Shown here piece by piece: positions 9,701-16,592 of a stretch of 64,000 nt of DNA. Source of the stretch: a virus; IMG/VR virus record IMGVR_UViG_3300009151_000035, positions 62,001 to 126,000 of that record. The stretch is one strand, 5' to 3'. Below the pieces are notes generated by a model, which saw nothing but the letters and a program-made list of their open reading frames with translations, ran no database searches and was not told the origin of the DNA. Numbering within the stretch: position 1 is the first letter of the stretch; the number at the start of each line of letters is the position of its first letter. Both the position numbers and the translations under genes were made by a program.

Positions 9701-11970
9701 CTAACACCGTGGTTGGCACAGCACTTACTTTGCGATCAACTGGTGCATTGAACTTGTCATCAACTGGTAACGTTGTATTTGCATCAAACGTGCAGATCAA
9801 CAATGTGGGCTACCCACAACAAGATGCTGATGCTGCTACCAAACTGTATGTTGACAATTTGGCAACAACTGGATTTGCTTTCCACTCACCAGTTACTGCT
9901 GCCACTGTGTCTAATCTGGCCACTGCCACAGGTGGTACAATTACCTACACACAACCCAATGGTGTGGCCAATGGTGTTGGTGCTGTACTGGCTACCACTG
10001 GGTCGTTCAACTTGATCGACACAGCCAACATTCAGACCATTGGTACTCGAGTGCTGATCAAGAATGAAGGCAATGGTGTATACAATGGTGTGTATACATG
10101 GGCCAATGCCACAGCTATTATTAGATCAACTGACACTGATGAATATGGACCAGACAGCACAGCAGCATTGAGTGTAAATGACTACTTCTTTGTGCAAAGT
10201 GGCAATGTGAATGCTGGATCAGCATATATTGTCAGTTCACCATCGGGCACCATTACATTTGGTACTTCAAATATTCAGTTCAGTCAATTCAGCAGCTCAC
10301 AAGTTTACAGTGCCGGCACTGGACTGACATTAAATGGTACCACGTTCAGTGTAAATGCAAGTCAAACACAAATTACATCAGTTGGAACCTTAGGCTCGTT
10401 AACAGTAACAGCCAACACAACCAGCGGCAACTTGCTCACAGGTGGATTGATTTCTGCTTCTGGCACCATAACAGGAACAACCATAACCGGTTCAACCCTA
10501 AGTTCAACCGGTAACGTAAACACAGTGGGTATTGTGGGCACTGGCAACATATCAACAACTGGCAACATTTCGGGTGGTAATTTAATAACTGGTGGTGGAT
10601 CAGGCGGCAGTTTAATTGGATTGAATTTGTTGTCAACTGTGACAGCAAGTGCCACAGGCAATGTGATTGGTGGTAACATTACCACTGCTGGACAATTGGT
10701 AAGTTCAATAGCCACAGGCACAGCACCTTTGGCTATTACCAGCACAACACTGGTGCCAAACTTGTATGTGGCTCGAGCCAATGTAAGCGACTGGGACGTT
10801 ATCAACACAGTCACAACAGGCACATACTATGTGATGATAGCCAATGCTGTGACTGGTAACATTCAAAATTCAGCCAACAGCGCAATTTCTGTCAACGTGG
10901 CTACTGGTGTTGTGACGGCCACTGGGTACTCAACATCCGGCACAGTCACAGCGGCCACTGTTAATGCTGCCGCAATTGGTAACTCGGGTGCCGCATTTAC
11001 TGGCGCAAGTTTGTCGGCTGCCACAATTGGTAATACCAGTGCTGTAGTTAACGGCGCTACAGTTTCTATCACAGGTACGGTAACAGCGGCCACAGTCAAC
11101 GCTGCTGCTATTGGTAACTCAGGTGCGGCATTTACAGGTGCAAGCATTAGTGCTGCTACAATTGGTAATACCAGTGCTGTACACAATGGTGCCACAGTAT
11201 CAATTACTGGTACAGTTACAGCGGCAACTGTCAACGCTGCCACAATTGGCAACTCAGGTGCTACCTTAACAGGTACATTACAAACTGCCTCACAAACTAA
11301 CATCACATCGGTTGGTACATTGACTGGTGGTACTTGGAATGCAACCAGCATCAGTACCACATACACTGATGCTAAGGTAACGTCAGTTGCTGGCCGTACT
11401 GGCGCAGTCACACTGGCACAAGCAGATATTTCAGGCTTGACCACTGGCAGCACTCCAACATTTGCTGGCTTGACTGTGGGCACTGGTACAATCACTGGTG
11501 GCAACATTGTAAACGGTAACGGTAACGGTATTGGTAACATTGGTAGCTCAACAGTGTACTTTAACACAGTGTTTGGTAAAGCAACCACTGCACAATACGC
11601 TGACTTGGCTGAAAATTATACTGCTGATGCTGCGTATGCACCGGGAACTATTTTGGTATTTGGTGGCGCACAAGAAGTCACAATTGCAACCGAAGTCAGC
11701 GATGCACGAGTAGCAGGCATTGTATCTACTAACCCGGCTCACTTGATGAATTCTACACTTGAATCAGAGTTTGTTGCTGCTGTTGCACTAACAGGTCGTG
11801 TGCCAACTAGTGTTGTGGGCACAGTACGCAAAGGCGACATGATGGTGTCAGCTGGCAATGGTGCTGCTCAAGCATGTGCCACACCTGCTATGGGCACTGT
11901 GATTGGTAAAGCCCTTGAAAACTTCAACGGCGAGTCAGGCGTTATTGAGATTGTTGTTGGTAGACTATAA
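3787..11970 (+). CDS. Giant repetitive tail fibre protein (2,727 aa)
   Basis: The largest gene in the window. Its N-terminus (MAIQLDGTTGIS) resembles the start of many aquatic phage fibre proteins. The body is a mosaic of at least three repeat types: eleven copies of the AAGLSLSSNVVSALNSTSN / ITTTAN unit, seven copies of GNVNTVGIVGTGNISTTGN, and several GNGSQLTGI units. Two copies of the KLYVDN...TRVLVKNE module sit near residues 564-743 and 2004-2183. The last 130 residues differ: QYADLAENYTADAAYAPGTI, VFGG, DARVAGIVSTNPAHLMN, and a C-terminal VIEIVVGRL. I recognise this as a C-terminal domain shared by marine phage fibres; a folding or self-processing role is plausible but not shown here. 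A late promoter and GAGG precede the start. Inferred role: long adsorption fibre. Confidence 0.85.
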   Translation: MAIQLDGTTGISTTGNIVADGSLVVGSFNPSAINASGNVAGLNLNTNGNLSVGGNTIVAGDLTVVGNASLSGNIVGDKITNGTTSVEIQTPNGNANITIGGTSNIAVFATTGAYITGVISANGNITGGNILGGANVNATTHTGTTVSVSGNITGGNLNAAGLSLSSNVVSALISSSNITTTANISGNYILGNGSLLSGIDAASIQNGTSNVRVVSSGGNVAISIGGTNNIAVFATTGEYITGLLSASGNITGDNLNTGGLISSLGNITGGNLSGTSITGSVVSASGDIRGANLFTNGTISTSANVIARGLVNANANASVNFYNGGTYSANIILYQEGANGNVTVRVGESTLESPGIFGLFATGSIGATQNIISEANIVQFGNSSTWVLAKNVSSAGVVSASGNVIADNLNAAGLSLSSNIVSALNSTSNITTTANVNAGYFVGTFAGNISGNITAPGLNTQILFNDSGNAAGAAAFTFNKTSNTVSVIGNISSGNVATTTQISAGGNIIAANISTGGLISATGNITGGNVNTNRVTGTALTLISTGDLTLSTTGNINANNEYINNVPQPQQDGDAVNKLYVDNLVTTGFNFHQPVTAATYTTLATATGGSITYTQPNGVANGVGAKLTTTGSFNIIDTANIQTVGTRVLVKNEANAVYNGVYVWANATNIVRSTDTDQYGSDSAESFSINDYFFVQSGNVNAGSAYVVSAPAGTITFGTSNIEFSLFSSSQTYTANTSAGISLAGTVINALVDNVTTAFSSGNIVVKASAQLTTPNIGAATGTSLSATGNITGGNLSGTSIAGTLTTVSQTNITSVGTLGSLSVTANTTTGNLLTGGLISATGNISGNYLLGNGSQLTGIDATSIQNGTSNVRVASSGGNVTVGVGGTGNVVVFATTGEYVTGVLSASGNISGGNLNAAGLSLSSNVVSALNSTSAITTTANISAGNFIVTGIIVDTTGNLDLQTTATNGNITFTTNGTGNVYSGANVLVTGLISATGNITGNFFVGNGSQLTGIASSFGNANVVANLAALGSNPISTTGNITGGNLNAAGLSLSANVLSALNSTSNITTTANISSGNLITGAGSGGNVTGANVISATTLSASGNVTGNYILGNGALLTGVITSVANINSGNSNVTVVSSGGNISIGVGGTSNVAVFATTGEYITGLLSASGNITGGNLNAAGLSLSSNVVSALNSTSAITTTANISGGNLITGSGSGGNVTGANVISATTLSASGNVNTVGIVGTGNISTTGNVSGGNLNAAGLSLSSNVVSALNSTSNITTNANISAGTHTGTAVSVTGAITGGTITGSTLSSTGNVNTVGIVGTGNISTTGNISSGNLLAAGLSLSSNVVSALNSTSAITTTANISSGNLLAAGLSLSSNVLSALNSTANITTTANVSAATHIGTAVSVTGAITGATITGSTLSSTGNVNTVGIVGTGNISTTGNIAGSFFIGNGSQLTGIASSYGNANVVANLAALGSNPISTTGNITGGNLNAAGLSLSSNVVSALNSTSNITTTANISSGNVITGSGSGGNLTGANVISATTLSASGNVTGNYILGNGALLTGVITSVANINSGNSNVTVVSAGGNISIGVGGTSNVAVFATTGEYITGLLSASGNITGGNLNAAGLSLSSNVVSALNSTANITTTANVSAGTHIGTAVSVSGAITGGTITGSTLSSTGNVNTVGIVGTGNISTTGNVSGGNILAAGLSLSSNVLSALNSTANITTTANISSGNVITGSGSGGNLTGANVISATTLSASGNVNTVGIVGTGNISTTGNVSGGNLIGGAVSVTGAITGATITGSTLSSTGNVNTVGIVGTGNISTTGNITGNFFVGNGSQLTGIASSYGNANVVANLAALGSNPISTTGNITSGNLSAVGRILVGSGNLASPSFGFSADGATDTGFYWISDGVIGVATNGADRGRFAADGLSVTGIVSATGNVTGSNLLTGGAVSATGNVTGGNIISNTVVGTALTLRSTGALNLSSTGNVVFASNVQINNVGYPQQDADAATKLYVDNLATTGFAFHSPVTAATVSNLATATGGTITYTQPNGVANGVGAVLATTGSFNLIDTANIQTIGTRVLIKNEGNGVYNGVYTWANATAIIRSTDTDEYGPDSTAALSVNDYFFVQSGNVNAGSAYIVSSPSGTITFGTSNIQFSQFSSSQVYSAGTGLTLNGTTFSVNASQTQITSVGTLGSLTVTANTTSGNLLTGGLISASGTITGTTITGSTLSSTGNVNTVGIVGTGNISTTGNISGGNLITGGGSGGSLIGLNLLSTVTASATGNVIGGNITTAGQLVSSIATGTAPLAITSTTLVPNLYVARANVSDWDVINTVTTGTYYVMIANAVTGNIQNSANSAISVNVATGVVTATGYSTSGTVTAATVNAAAIGNSGAAFTGASLSAATIGNTSAVVNGATVSITGTVTAATVNAAAIGNSGAAFTGASISAATIGNTSAVHNGATVSITGTVTAATVNAATIGNSGATLTGTLQTASQTNITSVGTLTGGTWNATSISTTYTDAKVTSVAGRTGAVTLAQADISGLTTGSTPTFAGLTVGTGTITGGNIVNGNGNGIGNIGSSTVYFNTVFGKATTAQYADLAENYTADAAYAPGTILVFGGAQEVTIATEVSDARVAGIVSTNPAHLMNSTLESEFVAAVALTGRVPTSVVGTVRKGDMMVSAGNGAAQACATPAMGTVIGKALENFNGESGVIEIVVGRL
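5476..6015 (+). repeat. Fibre module, copy 2 of 3
   Basis: About 180 residues, starting near NNVPQPQQDGDAVNKLYVDN and ending near SAGISLAG. It matches the module at 1312-1846 in order and motif content: TATGGSITYTQPNG, TRVLVKNEANAVYNGVYVW, RSTDTDQYGSDS. Confidence 0.85.
6901..9440 (+). repeat. Densest block of fibre repeats
   Basis: Long near-identical DNA segments recur here. For example the segment encoding STTGNITGGNLNAAGLSLSS, and the one encoding VNTVGIVGTGNISTTGN, reappear several times with only scattered synonymous changes. The units are in frame, so unequal recombination would change fibre length in steps without breaking the gene. Confidence 0.8.
9797..10335 (+). repeat. Fibre module, copy 3 of 3
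   Basis: Starts near INNVGYPQQDADAATKLYVDN and ends near GTGLTLNG. It has the same motif order as the copies at 1312 and 5476 (GGTITYTQPNG, TRVLIKNEGNGVYNGVYTW, RSTDTDEYGPDS) and is the most diverged of the three in the RSTDTD segment. Confidence 0.85.
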
Positions 11971-12024
11971 TTTTTTTGAGACAAACCGTCACCACATGGT
12001 AATTACAACTGGATACAATTTAAA

Positions 12025-12717
12025 ATGGGAATGACACTTCTAGGTGGAGCAACAGGTATTGGTGGAATGACCATAACAAGTCCTGTCACAGTAAATTACA
12101 GTGTGGTGTTTGATGGCTCAGGAGATGCCATTACATTTGGTGCCAACTCAGCCAACTTGGCTGCAGGTGCCGGAGACTTCACCTGGGAAGCCTGGATTTA
12201 TTTTAACTCAGTGCCGTCAACAGAAATTGACTTGTTTGAATCACAAACAACTGGAGCATTTAGAGTTCTCAAACGCGGCTCCAGCTCGGGATTGAGTTTT
12301 GACTGGTTTGGTGGCACTTCTTATTTGATTCAAGCAGACGCAAGCATTACCACAGGTACCTGGCACTGGGTAGCAGTAAGCAGGACGTCGGGCACAATAA
12401 GTGCATACTACGATGGCACACGAGTCCTAAATCAAGCTATTGCAACCACTGGTGTTGCACCCGTTGCTTCTTATGGTGTAGGTGGTCGAAACAGTGGTGC
12501 CAACAGTCTCAACGGTTATATTTCAAACCTGCGCTTGGTCGTAGGCACAGGTCTTTATACAGGTGCCACGGTAAGTGTGCCCACCAGTCAAGCCACAGCA
12601 GTGTCGGGCACTCAGTTGTTGATCTGCCAGAGCGCCACACTCACAGACAACAGCGCCAACAACTACACAATTACTGCTGTGGGTAATGCCGCAGTCAGTA
12701 CTGTGACCCCATTCTAA
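12025..12717 (+). CDS. LamG/concanavalin-like lectin domain protein
   Basis: A 230-residue protein. Residues 29-200 follow the LamG (laminin G-like jelly-roll) pattern: VVFDGSGDAITFG, then DFTWEAWIYF, then WHWVAVSRTSGTISAYYDGT, then GYISNLRLVVGTGLYTG. That family binds carbohydrates and is often found on virion-surface proteins of aquatic phages (established knowledge). There is no catalytic glycosidase motif. It follows the giant fibre gene by 54 bases and converges on the minus-strand Nudix gene, with 5 bases between. Inferred role: accessory virion adhesin or glycan-binding decoration. No clear Shine-Dalgarno sequence precedes the ATG. Confidence 0.78.
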   Translation: MGMTLLGGATGIGGMTITSPVTVNYSVVFDGSGDAITFGANSANLAAGAGDFTWEAWIYFNSVPSTEIDLFESQTTGAFRVLKRGSSSGLSFDWFGGTSYLIQADASITTGTWHWVAVSRTSGTISAYYDGTRVLNQAIATTGVAPVASYGVGGRNSGANSLNGYISNLRLVVGTGLYTGATVSVPTSQATAVSGTQLLICQSATLTDNSANNYTITAVGNAAVSTVTPF

Positions 12718-12722
12718 GACTG

Positions 12723-13202
12723 TTACTGCGATACTTCAACACTGCGTTCCACAGAAACCAGTTTTTGTTGAACAGCATCAATGTTCACAGTGTTCCACAA
12801 ACCAGGATGCATGGGCTTGGGCCATACTCCAGCTTGAATCCACGCATGTCCAATGTGTTCGTCATTCAGCACCGGCACAAATTCCGCATCCAACACACAT
12901 ACCCAAGTGTGATATTCAAAAACACCATCTGCTGATGTAAACTTTTCTAGCGGTACAAGTCTGTGATATTCTGGAAAATGACCCAGTTCCTCAATACATT
13001 CTCTTTCCATGCCACCCAACAGCGTTTCGCCAGATTCAACTTTACCTCCGGGCAGTCCCCAGGTTTCTGGATGTTTTGCATCGTTGCGCAAGAGATACAG
13101 GTAACGGCCTGTACTCCGGGATAAAAACCAAACACCCACAGCCTTTACAGTACTAGACTCCAGGCTCCAGGCGGGTAGACTCCTTGATAACTTTTTATCC
13201 AT
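12723..13202 (-). CDS. Nudix hydrolase
   Basis: A 159-residue protein. A complete Nudix box lies around residues 50-72 (GKVESGETLLGGMERECIEELG), fitting GX5EX7REUXEEXGU, which binds the metal and hydrolyses nucleoside diphosphate-linked compounds. The preceding VWFLSRSTGRYLYLLRN and WGLPGG are typical of the fold. T4 carries a Nudix gene too (nudE), but I cannot tell whether this is an orthologue or which substrate it prefers (ADP-ribose, NADH, Ap4A or an oxidised dNTP). The ATG start overlaps the end of gp15 by 58 bases; a later internal start would reduce the overlap but lose upstream residues. It is third in a minus-strand operon after gp14 and gp15. Confidence 0.88.
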   Translation of the reverse strand: MDKKLSRSLPAWSLESSTVKAVGVWFLSRSTGRYLYLLRNDAKHPETWGLPGGKVESGETLLGGMERECIEELGHFPEYHRLVPLEKFTSADGVFEYHTWVCVLDAEFVPVLNDEHIGHAWIQAGVWPKPMHPGLWNTVNIDAVQQKLVSVERSVEVSQ

Positions 13203-14563
13203 TGTTCACCAGTCCATTCATATTGTGTACCAGTAGTTATGTTTGTAACATACTGAGCAGCAGTTTCGTCAGCACTCACAAACACCACACGCCAGCGTGT
13301 GCCGTTCCACTCAATGATGTCATTGGCATAGGCAATTAGTGGTTGACCACCTGTGCCATCCCAAGAATTAGGATTGTCCACATTGTCCCAGTTGCCAGTA
13401 TCTTCAGTTAGCAAATATCTAACGCCTGTAACAGGTGCAGGCAACCCGGCATTTGGTCCGCTCGCAAGAGGATTTATAATGGCGTCAATAGGTGCCAGTG
13501 TGTTCTGTGGTGCCGTATCTGAATCAGGAGTAAAAATTACCAGTCTATCATCGTCGGGGTTGATAATAATAGTTCCAATGATTGGGTTAGCAGTGTCTGG
13601 TGCCGCAATAGGTGGGCGGTTCAGTCTAATTTGGCTGATACCAGGGCGTAACACGCCATACGCTGAAATCACAGCAGGCCACAACAGCGGCGAGTCTGCC
13701 ACGATAGCAGTGGGATCTAAATCTTCATAACCGCCATTGGGCACAATTGTGGGATTGTACAACACTTGAATTTGATTGTCAATCACAACTAGTTTGTAGT
13801 TCCACGGTGTGAACATTTGTCTTGTGCCCAGCAATAAGTCATTGTTGGTAATAGCATCAGCAGCATCACCTTGTGCATCAAATATGCCGGCAATGATACG
13901 TTCCACCACGCCCAGCTTCTTGATCTTGGCCGGAGAGGAAATCCATATAGGCATGGAGAATTTGATGCTGGCAATGTCAATGGGATTTTCTGTGCCCTGC
14001 GGAATGACTCTTGAACTCCAGCTTAATGAATCCAAATACATCACACTCAAACTTGACCAGTCAATGTAGTTGTCTGTGCTTTGTAGTTCTAGCGAAGGAT
14101 TGAACAGGGTCAAAATTTGCTCGAATAACTGCAATTTCTGATTGGTGTTTGATGTCCAAATATCCAGTGTAATACTCAGTTTATATGGCACAGGCATCAG
14201 TCGTTCAATGGTAAATGCATTGCCTTGTGTGGTTTCGTATGTTTCTGTTTCTGTATCATAAGTGCGTTGACGCACACTAAATCTATCCACAAAGGTAGGA
14301 TCTTGTATTCTTGGACGATCATATTCAAGATTGTTGATGTAAAAGGTCATTAGCGGAGTTGATGGCAATGCACTGGCTGAGTTTTCTTGAATGATAGTTT
14401 GTGCATTACGACTGGCATCACCATACCGCACAGGCACACGCAACAGAGTGGCTTTGTTTACGCCATCAGTTTCGTTGCCGTACTCAATTTGGAACCCTGA
14501 AAAGATTCTGGTAAATTGCAGCAGGAACCTGCGTATTTGTGCGTCGTAAAAAAATTGTTGCAT
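13145..14563 (-). CDS. 15: Tail sheath stabiliser / tail completion protein gp15
   Basis: A 472-residue protein. The first 240 residues align by eye with T4 gp15: an N-terminal FFYDAQIRRFLLQFTRIFSG, then LLRVPVRYGD, then YDRPRIQDPTFV, then the characteristic PVPYKLSITLDIWTSN followed by QKLQLFEQILTLFNPSLE, and finally SMPIWISSP. In T4, gp15 caps the tail tube and sheath and provides the head-joining surface. This version is about 200 residues longer than T4 gp15 (272 aa). Its C-terminal extension has W-rich short beta motifs such as EWNGTRWRVVF and YEWTGEQWIKSYQG. It sits 2 bases downstream of gp14 and is surely cotranscribed with it. Confidence 0.9.
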   Translation of the reverse strand: MQQFFYDAQIRRFLLQFTRIFSGFQIEYGNETDGVNKATLLRVPVRYGDASRNAQTIIQENSASALPSTPLMTFYINNLEYDRPRIQDPTFVDRFSVRQRTYDTETETYETTQGNAFTIERLMPVPYKLSITLDIWTSNTNQKLQLFEQILTLFNPSLELQSTDNYIDWSSLSVMYLDSLSWSSRVIPQGTENPIDIASIKFSMPIWISSPAKIKKLGVVERIIAGIFDAQGDAADAITNNDLLLGTRQMFTPWNYKLVVIDNQIQVLYNPTIVPNGGYEDLDPTAIVADSPLLWPAVISAYGVLRPGISQIRLNRPPIAAPDTANPIIGTIIINPDDDRLVIFTPDSDTAPQNTLAPIDAIINPLASGPNAGLPAPVTGVRYLLTEDTGNWDNVDNPNSWDGTGGQPLIAYANDIIEWNGTRWRVVFVSADETAAQYVTNITTGTQYEWTGEQWIKSYQGVYPPGAWSLVL

Positions 14564-14565
14564 GT

Positions 14566-15924
14566 TTATCTTGAAAAAGGTGGTGGTGGGTTAGGTGGCA
14601 AGAAGCCACCTTGATCACCATTGTCTGCTCGGGGTTTGAGAGCCTGACTCAAACTTTGACGCTGTGGTATAGCACCCAAGTCAGTAGTATTGGTAGTGTA
14701 TGTATTGTTCACAAAGCCCGAGCGTTGAGTTTGATTGACGGGCCCATTGTCCAAATTGGTGCGTACTTTTTCTTCAATCTTGATCCACATGCGACCGTTG
14801 AAACGGAACAATCTATTAGGCTTATAATCTAATCTCAAACAGTAATCTCCGGCTACAGGGTCGGGAGGAAAACTCACACCCGGAGTAACAGGCAAGCCAT
14901 TAGGTGCTTTACCATCACCGGTGAGATATCCTGCGGTATAACCATCTGCTCTTGGGGTAACATTCATACCACCTTGTGTGCCATCTACTGTGGTGCCGCC
15001 CATGGTATACAAACTGGTTGGGTTAGCAGGTTGTCCATCTTCTGTTGTGGCCACAACATAAAACTTTTCAACGTCATATCCGCTGAGTGGAACTTCCACA
15101 TTGGCCTGAGCCAGTATGTCATCATTGATCTGTTGATCTTTGGGTCTGGTACTCTGCATGTCAGAGATTGTGGGCGGAGTATATGGAGCCCAAAACTCAG
15201 TGTTGGTAATGTCTGTGCCAGCAGGTGTATTTTTAATAGCACGATAATAAACATCGCCGTAGTTTACAATGCTGCCACCAGGATAGAAATCACCCGGATC
15301 CCAAATGTACTCGGCCACAAATGGCTTATCCAGTATGTTGTTGTATTCTTGTGCGTTGGTAAGTGGTGTGGCTTTGATACGCCATAAGTGTGGCAACCAA
15401 GTTTGACTGAATCCTTCTGACGCAAAGTTAGCATCCTGGATCACATAGTATCTGGGCAAGGCCAGTGGCAAGGCAGCGTTTAGGGGGTTGTAATCTTTCA
15501 AATTTGGCACTTCAATCACATCACCGTTCATGAGCTTGCGACCAAATGTGTCAATCATGTCGTTATAGTGAAAGGTCACAAACAGCGTGTCTGAGTTCAG
15601 AAACAATCCAAACTGGGTCAAGTCAAAGTCCACATCCTGCACACGATACACACCACGCATGACGTAGATGTCTGGATCATAGATTCTATCACGGTTTTCT
15701 AGCAACAGCAAGTCTTGAATATTCAAGGGACTTTGCGTGTCGTAAATGGGTTGAGTGACATCATAGTTGCCACTCAGTGCAGAGTCCTCACCACCAGTTT
15801 GTGGACCCATGTACTTGTGAACATAGATATCCAATCCGCCCACAGTGTACATTTCACTGATGGTACGGTCAAAAAATTGATAGTCTCGTGTGCGATTTGG
15901 GCGGTATAAACTTAGGCGTGGCAT
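14566..15924 (-). CDS. 14: Neck protein gp14
   Basis: A 452-residue protein with the gp14 neck-protein signature: YDPDIYVMRGVYRVQDVDF, then FGLFLNSDTLFVTFHYNDM, then the diagnostic GRKLMNGDVIEVPNLKDYN, and YYVIQDA. In T4, gp13 and gp14 form the collar that joins the tail to the packaged head. It is nearly twice the length of T4 gp14 (256 aa). Residues 203-251 look like a chitin-binding (CBM5/12-type) insert: YIWDPGDFYPGGSIVNYGD, YYRAIKNTPAGT, FWAPY. The C-terminal RLFRFNGRMWIKIEEKVRTN is common in marine T4-like gp14. A late promoter element lies 6 bases before the start codon. gp13 is on the opposite strand about 3.5 kb away. Confidence 0.9.
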   Translation of the reverse strand: MPRLSLYRPNRTRDYQFFDRTISEMYTVGGLDIYVHKYMGPQTGGEDSALSGNYDVTQPIYDTQSPLNIQDLLLLENRDRIYDPDIYVMRGVYRVQDVDFDLTQFGLFLNSDTLFVTFHYNDMIDTFGRKLMNGDVIEVPNLKDYNPLNAALPLALPRYYVIQDANFASEGFSQTWLPHLWRIKATPLTNAQEYNNILDKPFVAEYIWDPGDFYPGGSIVNYGDVYYRAIKNTPAGTDITNTEFWAPYTPPTISDMQSTRPKDQQINDDILAQANVEVPLSGYDVEKFYVVATTEDGQPANPTSLYTMGGTTVDGTQGGMNVTPRADGYTAGYLTGDGKAPNGLPVTPGVSFPPDPVAGDYCLRLDYKPNRLFRFNGRMWIKIEEKVRTNLDNGPVNQTQRSGFVNNTYTTNTTDLGAIPQRQSLSQALKPRADNGDQGGFLPPNPPPPFSR

Positions 15925-15930
15925 AGTGTA

Positions 15931-15938
15931 TATTTATG
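15931..15938 (-). promoter_or_regulatory. T4-type late promoter element for gp14-gp15-nudix
   Basis: On the minus strand the sequence reads CATAAATA, then TACACT, then the ATG of gp14. This is one mismatch from the T4 late element TATAAATA. The 6-base spacing predicts a transcript with essentially no leader. It abuts the divergent early promoter at 15945. Confidence 0.65.
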
Positions 15939-15944
15939 GGCAGG

Positions 15945-15973
15945 TTGACCAATAATTCACAACCTGTTATACT
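15945..15973 (+). promoter_or_regulatory. Early sigma70-type promoter (family copy 1)
   Basis: -35 TTGACC at 15945-15950, 17-base spacer, -10 TATACT at 15968-15973, with an extended -10 TG. The 11-base start TTGACCAATAA is shared exactly with the promoters at 16238, 59576, 60275 and 60461. The ATG at 15980 follows the -10 by only 6 bases. Confidence 0.85.
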
Positions 15974-15979
15974 TTGGGC

Positions 15980-16255
15980 ATGAAAGTAGTTAAACTCAAC
16001 CGCAGATTCCGCCAATACAAAAAACACGGGCATGTGATTGCTGTGCGATGTGATAGTTGGCTTGGGGAAGGCGTTCCTCTTGAAAAAATATGCGATACCA
16101 AACTGGGAGCCCGGGGTTTCATGCCCCACAATGACTGGCATGCATATTTTGGCAAGGCTAATGGGCACGGTCGTCGCCCGTTTTGGATCACATTCCGCCG
16201 GGAATCAGATCTTACTTTAGTACTACTTTCTGCCCAATTGACCAATAATGCCTAA
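15980..16255 (+). CDS. Early protein of unknown function
   Basis: A 91-residue basic protein starting MKVVKLNRRFRQYKKHGHV and ending VLLSAQLTNNA. It contains FWITFRRESDLTLVLLS and DWHAYFGKA. I recognise no domain; similar short proteins starting MKVV.LNR.FRQYK seem familiar from aquatic phages, but I cannot name a function. ATG at 15980 is preferred over the in-frame TTG at 15974 because the TTG lies at or upstream of the expected transcription start of the promoter at 15945. No Shine-Dalgarno sequence is present, and the promoter geometry predicts a leaderless message. The next early promoter lies across its stop codon. Confidence 0.65.
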   Translation: MKVVKLNRRFRQYKKHGHVIAVRCDSWLGEGVPLEKICDTKLGARGFMPHNDWHAYFGKANGHGRRPFWITFRRESDLTLVLLSAQLTNNA

Positions 16256-16266
16256 CGTGCTATAAT
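16238..16266 (+). promoter_or_regulatory. Early sigma70-type promoter (family copy 2)
   Basis: TTGACC at 16238-16243, 17-base spacer, consensus -10 TATAAT at 16261-16266 preceded by TGC (extended -10). It begins inside the 3' end of the preceding gene and drives 16294-16584 and probably 16593-17726. Confidence 0.9.
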
Positions 16267-16293
16267 ACACACTTGTTCACTACAGGAGCCTGT

Positions 16294-16584
16294 ATGCAAA
16301 AGGCAGCAAATTTTGTTGCAAAGTACTCTACTGCCAACAAGTCCAAAGCAGTCGTGCCTTATGACAAAATAAAAGCTACAGAAAAATGGCTAGAGTACAG
16401 CCTGGACATTGTTGACATGAATAAAATTTTGATGAAGTCAGATTTTAACACCAAATGGCAATTGATGGAGGCATTAGACATTGCAGAACGCAAACGCAAA
16501 TACATGTACAATCACAAAAACTTTGAACTCAAACGTGCCCTGCGTTTGTTTGACCTCTGCCGAGATTTAACTGCAAATAAGTAA
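16294..16584 (+). CDS. Small early protein, unknown function
   Basis: A 96-residue, lysine-rich, probably all-helical protein starting MQKAANFVAKYSTANKSKAV and ending LFDLCRDLTANK. I do not recognise the family. ATG at 16294 is chosen because GGAG is correctly placed 7 bases upstream; the in-frame TTG at 16273 lies too close to the -10. A strong early promoter with a 27-base leader precedes it, and the next gene follows after 8 bases, so the two are likely cotranscribed early genes. Confidence 0.7.
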   Translation: MQKAANFVAKYSTANKSKAVVPYDKIKATEKWLEYSLDIVDMNKILMKSDFNTKWQLMEALDIAERKRKYMYNHKNFELKRALRLFDLCRDLTANK

Positions 16585-16592
16585 GGACACAC

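Noticed and set aside
410-11588. Many long minus-strand open frames opposite the fibre genes, some over 200 codons
   Set aside because: They mirror the Gly/Asn/Thr codon bias of the repeats, giving Pro/Leu/Val-rich low-complexity products without ribosome sites or promoters.
11971-12024. T-rich run after the giant fibre gene as a terminator
   Set aside because: A run of T follows the stop codon, but I see no stable stem in front of it.
15869-16245. Minus-strand open frames across the 15.9-16.2 kb early gene
   Set aside because: The + strand frame has a conserved-family promoter and a plausible protein; the minus frames overlap the gp14 promoter and have no start signals.
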